Positions 7,081-13,463 of a stretch of 13,463 bases of DNA are shown here, piece by piece (within the stretch, counting starts at the first letter, position 1; each line of letters opens with the position of its first letter). The stretch lies in assembly GCA_938044045.1 (NCBI GenBank), contig CALIQN010000048.1, positions 1 through 13,463 of the forward strand. Direction: 5' to 3'. Source of the stretch: an uncultured Peptococcaceae bacterium. GTDB taxonomy: Bacteria; Bacillota; Peptococcia; Peptococcales; Peptococcaceae. The translations under genes and the position numbers were made by a program. The notes beneath the pieces are model-generated. The model was not told the origin of the DNA. It saw only the letters and a program-made list of their open reading frames with translations, and did no database searches.

Positions 7081-9096
7081 TTATTTTTCTTCCTTAGTAT
7101 GGTTTGGTGTTTCTATTTTTTCATAGCTCACTGGCGTTGGTGCTTGTGGTGCGACTTCTTTGAACTCAGGGGCTTTATCTTTCACCTCTGGCGCCTTTTG
7201 AGTTTCTTTTTCACGCTTTAGGGCTTCCAAGGCTGCTTGCTTTTCGGCAGTTTCACGATCAATGGTTTCAAAGTCCTTGCCCTCCATGAGGCCTTTAAAC
7301 TCATCAGCATTTAAAACTTCACGTTCTTTTAGGGCATTGGCGATGATGTCAAGCTTATCACGGTTTTGGGTCAAGATGTCAGTGGCTTCTTTATAGCAAG
7401 CATCCATGATGGCTTTGACTTCCTTATCAATGGAGTAGGCAACAGCTTCTGAGAAGTTTCTCGTATGACCGAGATCTCTGCCTAAGAAGACTTGAGACTC
7501 ATCTTCACCAAAGGCAATGGTACCTAGCTCATCGCTCATCCCCCAACGCATAATCATCTGTCTGATGGTCTTGGTCGCTCGCTCAATATCGTTTGATGCG
7601 CCTGTAGAGATGTCTCCTAGGACAACTTCCTCCGCCACACGTCCCCCTAGCATCATGGTGACATCTTGAAGTAAGCTCTTTTTGGTCATGTAGTTTCTAT
7701 CTTCTACAGGGAGGGACATGGTATAGCCTCCTGCCCCACCACGTGGAATGATGGACACCTTATGCACCGGATCACACAAAGGCAAAAGATGGCCGATGAT
7801 GGCATGACCTGCCTCATGATAGGAGACGATGTCTAGCTCACGATCGCTGATTTTGGCACGGTTTTTCTTTTCTGGCCCTGCCACCACACGCTCAATGGAA
7901 ACTTCTAGGTCATTTTGACTGATGGCAGAGCGGTTCTTTCTTGCTGCCAAAAGGGCTGCTTCATTGACGAGGTTGGCAAGGTCTGCCCCAGTAAAACCTG
8001 GGGTTTGCTTAGCAATGACTGAAAGATCGACTTCAGCAGTGAGTGGTTTTTTTCTCGTATGCACGCCCAAAATGGCTTCTCTACCACGTACATCAGGGCG
8101 TCCGACAGTGACTTGACGATCAAAACGTCCTGGTCTTAAGAGAGCTGGATCTAAAATATCCGGTCTATTGGTGGCTGCCAAGATGATAATACCTTCATTG
8201 GCTTCAAAGCCATCCATCTCTACCAAGAGTTGGTTTAAGGTCTGCTCTCTTTCATCGTGACCCCCGCCAACACCTGCCCCTCTTTGACGCCCGACAGCAT
8301 CAATTTCATCAATAAAGATGATACAAGGGCTATTTTTTTTGGCTTGTTCAAAAAGGTCACGGACACGGGACGCCCCGACTCCGACAAACATTTCGACAAA
8401 GTCTGACCCACTGATGGTAAAGAAGGCCACCCCTGCTTCGCCGGCGACTGCCTTGGCAAGAAGGGTCTTCCCTGTCCCTGGAGGACCATAAAGGAGGACA
8501 CCCTTTGGTATCTTGGCACCTATGGCATTAAACTTCTTAGGATTTTTCAAAAATTCAACGATTTCTTCCAATTCTTCTTTGACTTCATCGGCACCGGCAA
8601 CATCGCTAAAATTAACTTTTTTCTTGTCTAAATTGAGCTTGGCACGACTTTTGCCAAATTGGGAAATCTTACCGCCACCACCTTGTTGGTTTAAGAAGAA
8701 AAAGAGTAGCCCCATCAAGAGCAATAAAGGTAGGACACTGGTCAAAATAGATGCCCAGATACTTTGTTTTGGGGTTTCCTTTTGGACGATGTCAACTTTA
8801 TGGGCGGTTAAAAGTGGTAAAAATTCATCTGATTTGAGTGGCACTGACATGCTAAAGACTTTGCCGTCTTTAGTCTTGCCTTGGACATCTTGATACTCAT
8901 CATAGCTTGTGATTTCTATGGACGCCACTTCATCCTTGGCAATTCCCTCTAATAATTGGGAATAGCTTGTGCCATAGGCAACGGCTTGATTGGTCGTTTG
9001 TAAAAAATTTTGCGCAAGATACTCTACGCCTGTCAAAATAAGTAAAAATATGAGTAAGTAGGTGACAAACCTACGCCATACGTTTTTATTGGACAT
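7081..9096 (-). CDS. ftsH: ATP-dependent zinc metalloprotease FtsH
   Basis: This 671-residue membrane-anchored AAA+ protease degrades misfolded membrane proteins and selected regulators as a hexamer facing the cytoplasm. Two membrane segments (about 11-31 and 113-136) flank an extracytoplasmic FtsH_ext domain. The AAA+ core has Walker A GPPGTGKT (204-211), the FVGVGASRVRDLF pore and arginine region (237-249), Walker B IIFIDE (259-264) and the second region of homology ending in RPGRFD (321-326). The M41 peptidase has the zinc motif HEAGH (427-431) and the third ligand in SNDIERAT (D503). All key residues are intact. The C-terminal tail after about 615 is Lys/Glu/Pro-rich with a KAPE repeat, the usual variable linker. 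The start has AAGGAGG six bases upstream, inside the end of tilS, and the two genes overlap by 11 bases, so translation is probably coupled. In many Bacillota hpt lies between tilS and ftsH; here it is absent. Confidence 0.98.
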   Translation of the reverse strand: MSNKNVWRRFVTYLLIFLLILTGVEYLAQNFLQTTNQAVAYGTSYSQLLEGIAKDEVASIEITSYDEYQDVQGKTKDGKVFSMSVPLKSDEFLPLLTAHKVDIVQKETPKQSIWASILTSVLPLLLLMGLLFFFLNQQGGGGKISQFGKSRAKLNLDKKKVNFSDVAGADEVKEELEEIVEFLKNPKKFNAIGAKIPKGVLLYGPPGTGKTLLAKAVAGEAGVAFFTISGSDFVEMFVGVGASRVRDLFEQAKKNSPCIIFIDEIDAVGRQRGAGVGGGHDEREQTLNQLLVEMDGFEANEGIIILAATNRPDILDPALLRPGRFDRQVTVGRPDVRGREAILGVHTRKKPLTAEVDLSVIAKQTPGFTGADLANLVNEAALLAARKNRSAISQNDLEVSIERVVAGPEKKNRAKISDRELDIVSYHEAGHAIIGHLLPLCDPVHKVSIIPRGGAGGYTMSLPVEDRNYMTKKSLLQDVTMMLGGRVAEEVVLGDISTGASNDIERATKTIRQMIMRWGMSDELGTIAFGEDESQVFLGRDLGHTRNFSEAVAYSIDKEVKAIMDACYKEATDILTQNRDKLDIIANALKEREVLNADEFKGLMEGKDFETIDRETAEKQAALEALKREKETQKAPEVKDKAPEFKEVAPQAPTPVSYEKIETPNHTKEEK

Positions 9097-10420
9097 GACT
9101 TTCCTCCTTGATCATGGTTATCCTCTCCCATTTTAACACAACTGCCTTGGACTTTATAGCACGATTTGTCTTTCTTTTGTAGACCTCTGGTATCCAGATA
9201 ATTTCTCCATCTTGCTCAAGGATGGGGTAGGCTTGTCTGTCTTTGTCAGCAATTCCTTTTTCTTGGAAGAGTTTTTTTAGGCTTTTTTGCCCTACTTTGG
9301 CGATTTTTACCTTATCCCCTGGCTGTCTTTGGCGAATGATAATGGGGCTAGCCTCAAAGGTGCAAGTCGCTAGTCCCAAATCATCATTTTCGCCTTTTAG
9401 TAGGCGCCCTTTAGGAAAGTCCAAGGGGCTGTCCTGCCATAGGGTTGGGGTAAAATTCGCCTTTGGCATTCTTTCCATTTCCATCAGATATAACCGCTCT
9501 TGATAGGATTCAAACGCCCAAGCATCAACTAAGGGCAGACACTTTCGCTCCTGTTTTCCAAGACAGGAAAAAAGGGTTGCCCACTGCTTTTGATTTGGTC
9601 CACGATAGTGTGGCAAGTGCTTTCTTAGGGCAAGTTTGAGGATTGCTTTTTGTAAGCCCAGGGGGTAGGCAGAAAGGTCGGCTTTTAGAAAATACAGTTT
9701 GCCCGCTTCCCATTTGGCATGGTCAAGGTAGTATTTTTCGGCGATAAAGTCCAAGGCCTTTTGGCTTTCTTCTAGGCGCTCGGCAGTTTGCGCCAAGATA
9801 GAGGTGATTTTATTTTGATAGTTGGCAAGAAAGGGTAGGACCTCCAGACGCATTTGATTGCGCTTATAGATGGTTTCATCATTGGTCGTGTCATGGTGAT
9901 AGGGGAGCTTAAGCACCTTGGCATAGTGGATAAGGCTGGCTTTATCGGTATGAATCAAGGGGCGCCATAACTTCCCCTCAAGCTCAGGCAAGGTGCTTAA
10001 GCCCTCTAAACCAGAGCCATAAAGGAGGTTTAAGAGAAAACTTTCCGCCCTATCATTTTGATTGTGTCCAAGGACGAGATAGTCAAAGCCTTCTTTGTTT
10101 AAACAAGTGTAAAGGACTTGAAAGCGCAACTCATGAGCGGCTGCCTCAATACTGCATTTGTTTTCCTTGGCATAGTCTAAGACAGGAATTTTTTGGCTAC
10201 CAAAGACAATCCCTAGACTTTGACAATAGTGATAAAGGGCCCTTTCTTCTTTCTCCGCTTCAGGGCGCAAGCCATGGTTGACATAAAAGGCTTTGAGCTG
10301 AAATTGATAACTGGCTTGGACAGCGTGCAACTGGTGCAAGAGGCTCATAGAATCGACACCTCCAGAAAGGGCAATCAAGAGTTTTGCACCCTTAGGCACA
10401 AGATCAAAGTTGACTTGCAT
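9086..10420 (-). CDS. tilS: tRNA(Ile)-lysidine synthetase
   Basis: TilS attaches lysine to C34 of the CAU-anticodon tRNA(Ile), changing its codon reading from AUG to AUA and its charging from Met to Ile; it is generally essential. The 444-residue protein has the N-type ATP-pyrophosphatase PP-loop SGGVDS (19-24), followed by FYVNHGLRPEAEKEE (45-59). The second catalytic block is GHNQNDRAES (118-127) and the YHHDTTN...RNQMRLEVLPFL region lies at 174-198. A C-terminal TilS_C-type domain (about 365-435) includes RQRQPGDK and SLKKLFQEKGI. The 118-127 block departs from the common GHxxDDQxET form, with Asn and Arg where Asp and Gln are usual. The N-terminus before the PP-loop is short. The start is supported by AAAGGAGG six bases upstream. 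The gene sits only 20 bases after a hairpin-terminator and overlaps ftsH by 11 bases. Confidence 0.95.
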   Translation of the reverse strand: MQVNFDLVPKGAKLLIALSGGVDSMSLLHQLHAVQASYQFQLKAFYVNHGLRPEAEKEERALYHYCQSLGIVFGSQKIPVLDYAKENKCSIEAAAHELRFQVLYTCLNKEGFDYLVLGHNQNDRAESFLLNLLYGSGLEGLSTLPELEGKLWRPLIHTDKASLIHYAKVLKLPYHHDTTNDETIYKRNQMRLEVLPFLANYQNKITSILAQTAERLEESQKALDFIAEKYYLDHAKWEAGKLYFLKADLSAYPLGLQKAILKLALRKHLPHYRGPNQKQWATLFSCLGKQERKCLPLVDAWAFESYQERLYLMEMERMPKANFTPTLWQDSPLDFPKGRLLKGENDDLGLATCTFEASPIIIRQRQPGDKVKIAKVGQKSLKKLFQEKGIADKDRQAYPILEQDGEIIWIPEVYKRKTNRAIKSKAVVLKWERITMIKEESHVQ

Positions 10421-10439
10421 GAACTTCCTCCTTTGAGAT

Positions 10440-10467
10440 AAAAAAAGCCCTAGCGGATTACTAGGGC
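10440..10467 (-). terminator. Terminator or attenuator between the AEC permease gene and tilS
   Basis: GCCCTAG (10461-10467) pairs perfectly with CTAGGGC (10447-10453) around a seven-base loop and is followed by seven T (10440-10446). The hairpin starts one base after the permease stop codon, and its T run ends only about six bases before the tilS ribosome binding site. There is no space for a promoter between it and tilS, so it more likely acts as a partial terminator. Confidence 0.8.
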
Positions 10468-10468
10468 A

Positions 10469-11416
10469 TCAAAATAAGACTAAGGTACACAAGATAATTA
10501 TCAGAGGCAAGGTCACCAAAGACATCAAAGTCGATAAGGAAATCAGCTCTGTTGGGTAAGTCTCATCAAAACCATAGAGCTTGGAAACCATAGTCACCAT
10601 GGCTGCCACAGGACAACCACTCATGACGATGATAACGCTGGCTGCCACTGGTGAAAAATCTATAAACTGTCCAAAAAGGACAAAAAAGCCCAAAAGCACC
10701 AAGGGGACACCGAGATTTCTTAACAAACTCATCACCCATAAGCTTTTCTCTCTAAAGCTCCCACGGAAGTTTATCATGGCGATACTACTCCCGACCACAA
10801 CCATAGATAGGGGCGTATTCAAGTCTTTGACATAACCTAGGGTCGTGACGAGTAGCTTTGGTAGCGGCAACTGGGTGAAGTAAAGGGTGAGTCCCACTGC
10901 CAAGGCAACAATATTGGGATGACTAATCACCTTGAGAAGGGATGCCTTTTCCCCACTGGCTTGGCGAAAAAGTCCTAGTCCATAACTCCACATAAAGCCA
11001 TTGGCAATCGCCACTTGAACCCCTGCATAAAAACCCCCCGTTGTACCAAAGACTGCCAAGAGGATGGGCAAGCCCATAAAGCCATTGTTAGAAAAGGTAA
11101 AGGCATAGCGCATTTGCATCCGTCTCACAGGATCGCTCACAAGGCGAGAGGAGAAAAGACGTGGATTTAAAAGGATAATCACCAAAAAATACAGGATATT
11201 TAGCCCAAAAGACCATGCCAAGTCCCCGATACCATCACGCTCCATCGGTTTTAAAAAGGCAGAGATAATCACTGCCGGAATGACAAAGGAGATAATAAAC
11301 ACCGTCAAATCCCTTGTCGTCTCCTTGGCTAAAATTTTGAGTTTGACTGCAAGATAGCCTAGTGCCATTAAGGCAAACATGACCAAGACTTGTTCAAACA
11401 CCATCATGACATTCAT
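10469..11416 (-). CDS. AEC-family permease (auxin efflux carrier-like, Mem_trans)
   Basis: This is a 315-residue integral membrane protein with about ten hydrophobic segments (for example about 5-26, 37-56, 67-84, 115-136, 165-180, 203-216, 228-251, 258-278 and 291-314). The order fits the auxin efflux carrier fold, two five-helix halves in inverted orientation. Family-typical blocks are FSNNGFMGLPIL (108-119) after the third or fourth helix, SHPNIVALAVGL (165-176), and CPVAAMVTMVSKLYG (268-282). Bacterial members are secondary transporters, some exporting or exchanging malate, malonate or other organic acids; the substrate here cannot be read. The start ATG has an AGAGGTG-type ribosome binding site five bases upstream. 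It lies 54 bases after ppx and just before the hairpin ahead of tilS. It is not a standard member of this housekeeping cluster and looks inserted. Confidence 0.88.
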   Translation of the reverse strand: MNVMMVFEQVLVMFALMALGYLAVKLKILAKETTRDLTVFIISFVIPAVIISAFLKPMERDGIGDLAWSFGLNILYFLVIILLNPRLFSSRLVSDPVRRMQMRYAFTFSNNGFMGLPILLAVFGTTGGFYAGVQVAIANGFMWSYGLGLFRQASGEKASLLKVISHPNIVALAVGLTLYFTQLPLPKLLVTTLGYVKDLNTPLSMVVVGSSIAMINFRGSFREKSLWVMSLLRNLGVPLVLLGFFVLFGQFIDFSPVAASVIIVMSGCPVAAMVTMVSKLYGFDETYPTELISLSTLMSLVTLPLIIILCTLVLF

Positions 11417-11421
11417 CTAAT

Positions 11422-11458
11422 CACCTCTTAGAGATGGCTAGCCACACTCTGGGGCTAG
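11422..11458 (-). promoter_or_regulatory. Two adjacent small hairpins in the ppx-permease gap
   Basis: CTAGCC/GGCTAG arms (11453-11458 and 11438-11443) form one 6-bp hairpin. Directly after it, CATCTC (11431-11436) can pair with GAGGTG (11422-11427) over a three-base loop, which would cover the permease ribosome binding site. Neither is followed by a T tract, so they are not terminators. A role in processing or translation control is conjecture. Confidence 0.35.
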
Positions 11459-11470
11459 GCGTATTTTCTA

Positions 11471-12301
11471 CTATCTTACTGAAAGACCTTCACTTTGTAA
11501 ACCATAAAGCCCATCTCTTGTGCTGACAAAAAGGCTAGTTTTCTCTAAAATAGCCATCATGTTGAGCAAAATTTCTAGCCCTTGGGGCAAGATGTCCCGA
11601 CGCTTCTCTGGTAGAGGAGAAAGGAGGACACTGGGATTTTCTAAGATGGCTAGGCTCATCTTCTCTAATTTTTCTTTGGTCAAAAGGTAGCCATGAATTT
11701 TAGCCTCATCATAGGCTGATAGGTTTTGGGCGATAAGGGCAAGACTTGTAATGGTGCCCCCAGTCCCTACTAAGGGTAGGTCTAGCTTACCAAACTCAAG
11801 AAAGGGCGAAAGGTAAGTTTCCAGTGGCTCATAGGCACTGGGAAAAGCCTTGAGCCTCAAGGCACCAATGGGCAAAGAAAGGGTTTTTATCCTCTCACCT
11901 TCTTTTGTACTCACTTCTGTTGAGCCTCCGCCAATATCCAAAACGAGGGCTTCACCTAAAAAGGCTTGAGTTGCCCCTAGGTAGTTTACCCTTGCTTCAT
12001 CTTCTCCAGAAAGCACGATGATTTCACGCCCTAAGTCCTCATAAAAACGTGCTAAAATTGTTTCCCTATTCTTTGCTTCTCTTAAGGCACTTGTGGCGGT
12101 GATTAGGATGGCTTCACTCTCAAGCTCTGCTAGAGCAGTCTTGATGACACTGAGGGTGCGTTCATACGCCTTTGGCTTGATTTGCCCATCAAGGTGGGTG
12201 TCCTCACCCAGGCGTGTATAGTAGACATCTTCTTTGAGTTTAGTGCCTACTTGACGCAAAAAACGAACGGAATTGGTACCAATATCAATGACAGCTCTCA
12301 T
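11471..12301 (-). CDS. Ppx/GppA-family phosphatase (exopolyphosphatase-like, short form)
   Basis: This 276-residue cytoplasmic protein has the ASKHA (actin/hexokinase) fold of the Ppx/GppA family, whose members hydrolyse inorganic polyphosphate or the pppGpp gamma-phosphate. The phosphate-1 motif is IDIGTNSVR (5-13), then TATSALREAKN (68-78), SGEDEA (98-103) with the catalytic Glu region, the phosphate-2 motif LDIGGGSTE (121-129) and GTGGTITSLA (179-188). Only the two N-terminal domains are present; the C-terminal HD-like domain of long Ppx/GppA is absent, as in many short Bacillota homologues. Which substrate it prefers cannot be decided from sequence. The start ATG has AGGTG five bases upstream. 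It follows the S1 gene after a strong hairpin and precedes the AEC permease by 54 bases. Confidence 0.92.
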   Translation of the reverse strand: MRAVIDIGTNSVRFLRQVGTKLKEDVYYTRLGEDTHLDGQIKPKAYERTLSVIKTALAELESEAILITATSALREAKNRETILARFYEDLGREIIVLSGEDEARVNYLGATQAFLGEALVLDIGGGSTEVSTKEGERIKTLSLPIGALRLKAFPSAYEPLETYLSPFLEFGKLDLPLVGTGGTITSLALIAQNLSAYDEAKIHGYLLTKEKLEKMSLAILENPSVLLSPLPEKRRDILPQGLEILLNMMAILEKTSLFVSTRDGLYGLQSEGLSVR

Positions 12302-12326
12302 CTCATCACCTATTTTCCTAGATATT

Positions 12327-12359
12327 AAAAAGACCTTTCGCCAAGGCGAAAGGTCTTTT
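12327..12359 (-). terminator. Strong hairpin terminator after the S1-domain gene
   Basis: A perfect 14-bp stem (AAAAGACCTTTCGC at 12346-12359 on the minus strand with its complement at 12328-12341) closes a CTTG loop and ends in five T. It starts one base after the S1-gene stop. Only 25 bases separate its end from the ppx ATG, so ppx transcription either starts far upstream and reads through, or uses a promoter I cannot see. Confidence 0.85.
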
Positions 12360-12360
12360 G

Positions 12361-12750
12361 CTAATAACGATTTCCACTGCGACGCTTTGCATTCATATTT
12401 TTATTGAGCGATGCCAACTTTTCGTCACTGTCTTTCATGAAACGTGAAATTTTGTCTTCAAAACTTGCTGGTGCCTTTGGCTGTGCTTGAACTCTTGGCT
12501 TGGTCACTTTAGGCTTTTCAATCGCTTGACGGATAGAAAGTCCTATCTTGCCACCCTCATCAACATTTAATACCTTAACTTTAACTTCATCGCCAACGGT
12601 TAAAAACTCACTGATTTCTTTAACATAAGAATCAGCCACTTCAGAAATATGTACTAGCCCTGTAACATTGCCTTCAAGCTGTACAAATGCACCAAAATTC
12701 GTAATGCCGGAAATCTTTCCCTGCAAGATCTGCCCCTTTTCTATGGACAT
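12361..12750 (-). CDS. S1-domain RNA-binding protein (YabR-like)
   Basis: This is a 129-residue protein with one S1/OB-fold RNA-binding domain at residues 4-75: KGQILQGKISGITNFGAFVQL, then GLVHISEVADSYV, VGDEVKVKVLNVD and IGLSIRQA, the usual S1 landmarks. The tail (76-129) is basic with Lys, Pro, Gln and Arg, and includes FEDKISRFMKDSDEKL, a conserved-looking helix found in YabR-type proteins. Length matches Bacillus YabR (about 128 residues), which also lies directly after divIC, supporting the assignment. The role is not well defined: RNA or ribosome binding is expected, and the related YugI is called general stress protein 13. The start has GGGAGG eight bases upstream. The gene has its own near-perfect promoter and a terminator immediately behind it. 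Confidence 0.92.
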   Translation of the reverse strand: MSIEKGQILQGKISGITNFGAFVQLEGNVTGLVHISEVADSYVKEISEFLTVGDEVKVKVLNVDEGGKIGLSIRQAIEKPKVTKPRVQAQPKAPASFEDKISRFMKDSDEKLASLNKNMNAKRRSGNRY

Positions 12751-12796
12751 ATATGCAGCCTCCCTCAGAAATTAATAATAAATAGCTTTAACAATG

Positions 12797-12826
12797 ATTA
12801 TATACAAATATTTTTCACTTTGTCAA
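12797..12826 (-). promoter_or_regulatory. Consensus sigma-A promoter of the S1-domain gene
   Basis: A perfect TTGACA (12821-12826) lies 18 bases before a perfect TATAAT (12797-12802), directly after the stop codon of the divIC-like gene. It drives the S1 gene and, if the hairpin at 12327-12359 leaks, ppx and the genes beyond. Confidence 0.9.
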
Positions 12827-12829
12827 CAC

Positions 12830-13324
12830 TTATGACTTTTTTGGTAAAATTAAAATTTCATCTGGTCGCACCAAGCCCAGCTCTTCACGGGCAAGTTTTT
12901 CAACGGCGGCATCGGTTTTGAGGTATTCTATCTCACTTTTTAAATCCTTTGCAATCTGCTCTTGAGCAGCGATGTCACCCTGAATCTCACTCTCTTGTTT
13001 TCTCAGCTCCAAAATTTTAAAACTCGAATAGACGACTGAGATAAAGAGATAACTGGCAATAAGGGCAACAATGATTGTCCAAGTGGAAAATCGCCTCTGC
13101 CTTTTTTTGGGCAGTCTAGACTCTGGTGATTTTTGTTCTAACTTTGCTCTTGAGTCTAGTGGCTTTTGCTCTAGTTTAGATCTTACATCTGGTGATTTTG
13201 TTGATTCTAGCTTGGATCTGCGTTTTGGCGATTTTTGTTCTAGTCTGGATCTGAATTCTGATGATTTTGACTCCAGCTTGCTTTTTCTCTCTGCCAGTGT
13301 ATTTTCTATTTTTCGATCTGCCAT
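12830..13324 (-). CDS. FtsB/DivIC-like septum formation initiator with repeated N-terminal tail
   Basis: This 164-residue bitopic membrane protein is of the FtsB/FtsL/DivIC type, which links early and late divisome parts and helps activate septal wall synthesis. The membrane segment is at about 81-102 (WTIIVALIASYLFISVVY). It is followed by the extracellular coiled coil at about 104-136 and the conserved ending VEKLAREELGLVRPDEILIL (141-160), the hallmark of the family. Before the membrane, residues 14-69 consist of five diverged 11-12-residue repeats (consensus RSKLEQKSPxx), giving a highly charged cytoplasmic tail longer than usual; residues 70-78 are basic. B. subtilis DivIC is about 125 residues, so the extra length is this tail. 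The location before a YabR-like gene matches divIC of Bacillus. The start ATG has AAGGAGG five bases upstream. No convincing promoter was seen between it and the window edge. Confidence 0.88.
   Translation of the reverse strand: MADRKIENTLAERKSKLESKSSEFRSRLEQKSPKRRSKLESTKSPDVRSKLEQKPLDSRAKLEQKSPESRLPKKRQRRFSTWTIIVALIASYLFISVVYSSFKILELRKQESEIQGDIAAQEQIAKDLKSEIEYLKTDAAVEKLAREELGLVRPDEILILPKKS
13118..13285 (-). repeat. Five tandem ~33-base repeats inside the divIC-like gene
   Basis: Units begin at residues 14, 25, 36, 48 and 59 (KSKLE, RSRLE, RSKLE, RSKLE, RAKLE) and are 11 residues long, except the third, which has 12. The similarity is also visible in DNA: most units start AGATC or AGAGC, followed by a CTAGA-like core about seven to nine bases later. 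This points to duplication of a 33-base unit followed by drift. Confidence 0.8.
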
Positions 13325-13423
13325 AGTTACCTCCTTATTATAAAAATCAATTGCCTGTCCTATTTTACGTCAAAACAAGAAATTTTTAAAGTATTTTTTA
13401 GGCCAATTTACTATCTTTTACCC

Positions 13424-13462
13424 AAAAAGAGCGTAGGTTAATAGCCCAAGGGGAGTCTACGC
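13424..13462 (-). terminator. Possible terminator of an upstream gene at the right edge
   Basis: GCGTAG (13457-13462) can pair with CTACGC (13431-13436) across a 20-base loop, followed by TC and five T. The stem is short and the element is cut by the window edge, so it is only a candidate. Nothing else is recognised between it and the divIC-like gene (13325-13423). Confidence 0.4.
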
Positions 13463-13463
13463 A

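Noticed and set aside
13071..13343. 90-codon plus-strand frame with Ser/Asp/Leu repeats
   Set aside because: The repeats are the mirror image of the divIC-like repeat tail; no ribosome binding site and no promoter on that strand.
13332..13345. TATAAT just upstream of the divIC-like ATG as a promoter
   Set aside because: It is too close to the ribosome binding site, so a transcript would start within or after it, and no -35 hexamer lies at 16-18 bases; the nearby TTGACG is 25 bases away.
1..13463. Mobile element, phage or CRISPR system
   Set aside because: No transposase, integrase, recombinase, terminal inverted repeats or regularly spaced direct repeats were found; gene content is housekeeping plus one surface protein.

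Overview
The window is a low-to-moderate G+C segment from what is most likely an anaerobic member of the Bacillota (Firmicutes). The evidence is strong AAGGAGG-type ribosome binding sites, consensus TTGACA/TATAAT promoters, rho-independent terminators, a gene set matching the Bacillus/Clostridium division, S1-protein, tilS and ftsH neighbourhood, and an NfnAB-type electron-bifurcating transhydrogenase typical of strict anaerobes. I cannot name the genus; a clostridial or tissierellial lineage is an inference.

All ten protein genes are on the minus strand, so transcription runs from the right end to the left end. From the right: a FtsB/DivIC-like division protein with an unusual repeated cytoplasmic tail (12830-13324); an S1-domain RNA-binding protein of the YabR type with its own near-perfect promoter (12361-12750); a Ppx/GppA-family phosphatase (11471-12301); an AEC-family permease (10469-11416); tRNA(Ile)-lysidine synthetase tilS (9086-10420); and the membrane protease ftsH (7081-9096), whose start overlaps the end of tilS. 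This right half is housekeeping: division, RNA binding, tRNA modification and protein quality control. Hairpin-terminators sit directly ahead of ppx and of tilS with no room for a new promoter, which suggests partial termination inside one long transcription unit.

A second unit (4603-6852) is a two-gene operon with its own promoter, encoding the small and large subunits of NADH-dependent reduced ferredoxin:NADP+ oxidoreductase (NfnAB). It balances NADH, NADPH and ferredoxin pools in fermenting anaerobes. Two hairpins follow it.

A third unit (3424-4437) is a single lipoprotein gene for an ABC-transporter substrate-binding protein of the TrpX-like family. It has a consensus promoter and a strong terminator, but no permease or ATPase gene is present.

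The left quarter (1-3144) is the 5' part of a very large secreted surface protein. It starts at a TTG codon behind a perfect ribosome binding site and runs open through the left window edge (1,048 codons visible). It has a signal peptide, an LRR-like N-terminal stretch and diverged internal repeats, and I do not recognise its family. It and the repeat-bearing DivIC tail are the least ordinary things here. I found no RNA genes, CRISPR arrays, insertion sequences or prophage signs. No gene-free stretch exceeds 300 bases; the longest (3145-3423) holds a terminator, a second hairpin and a promoter.
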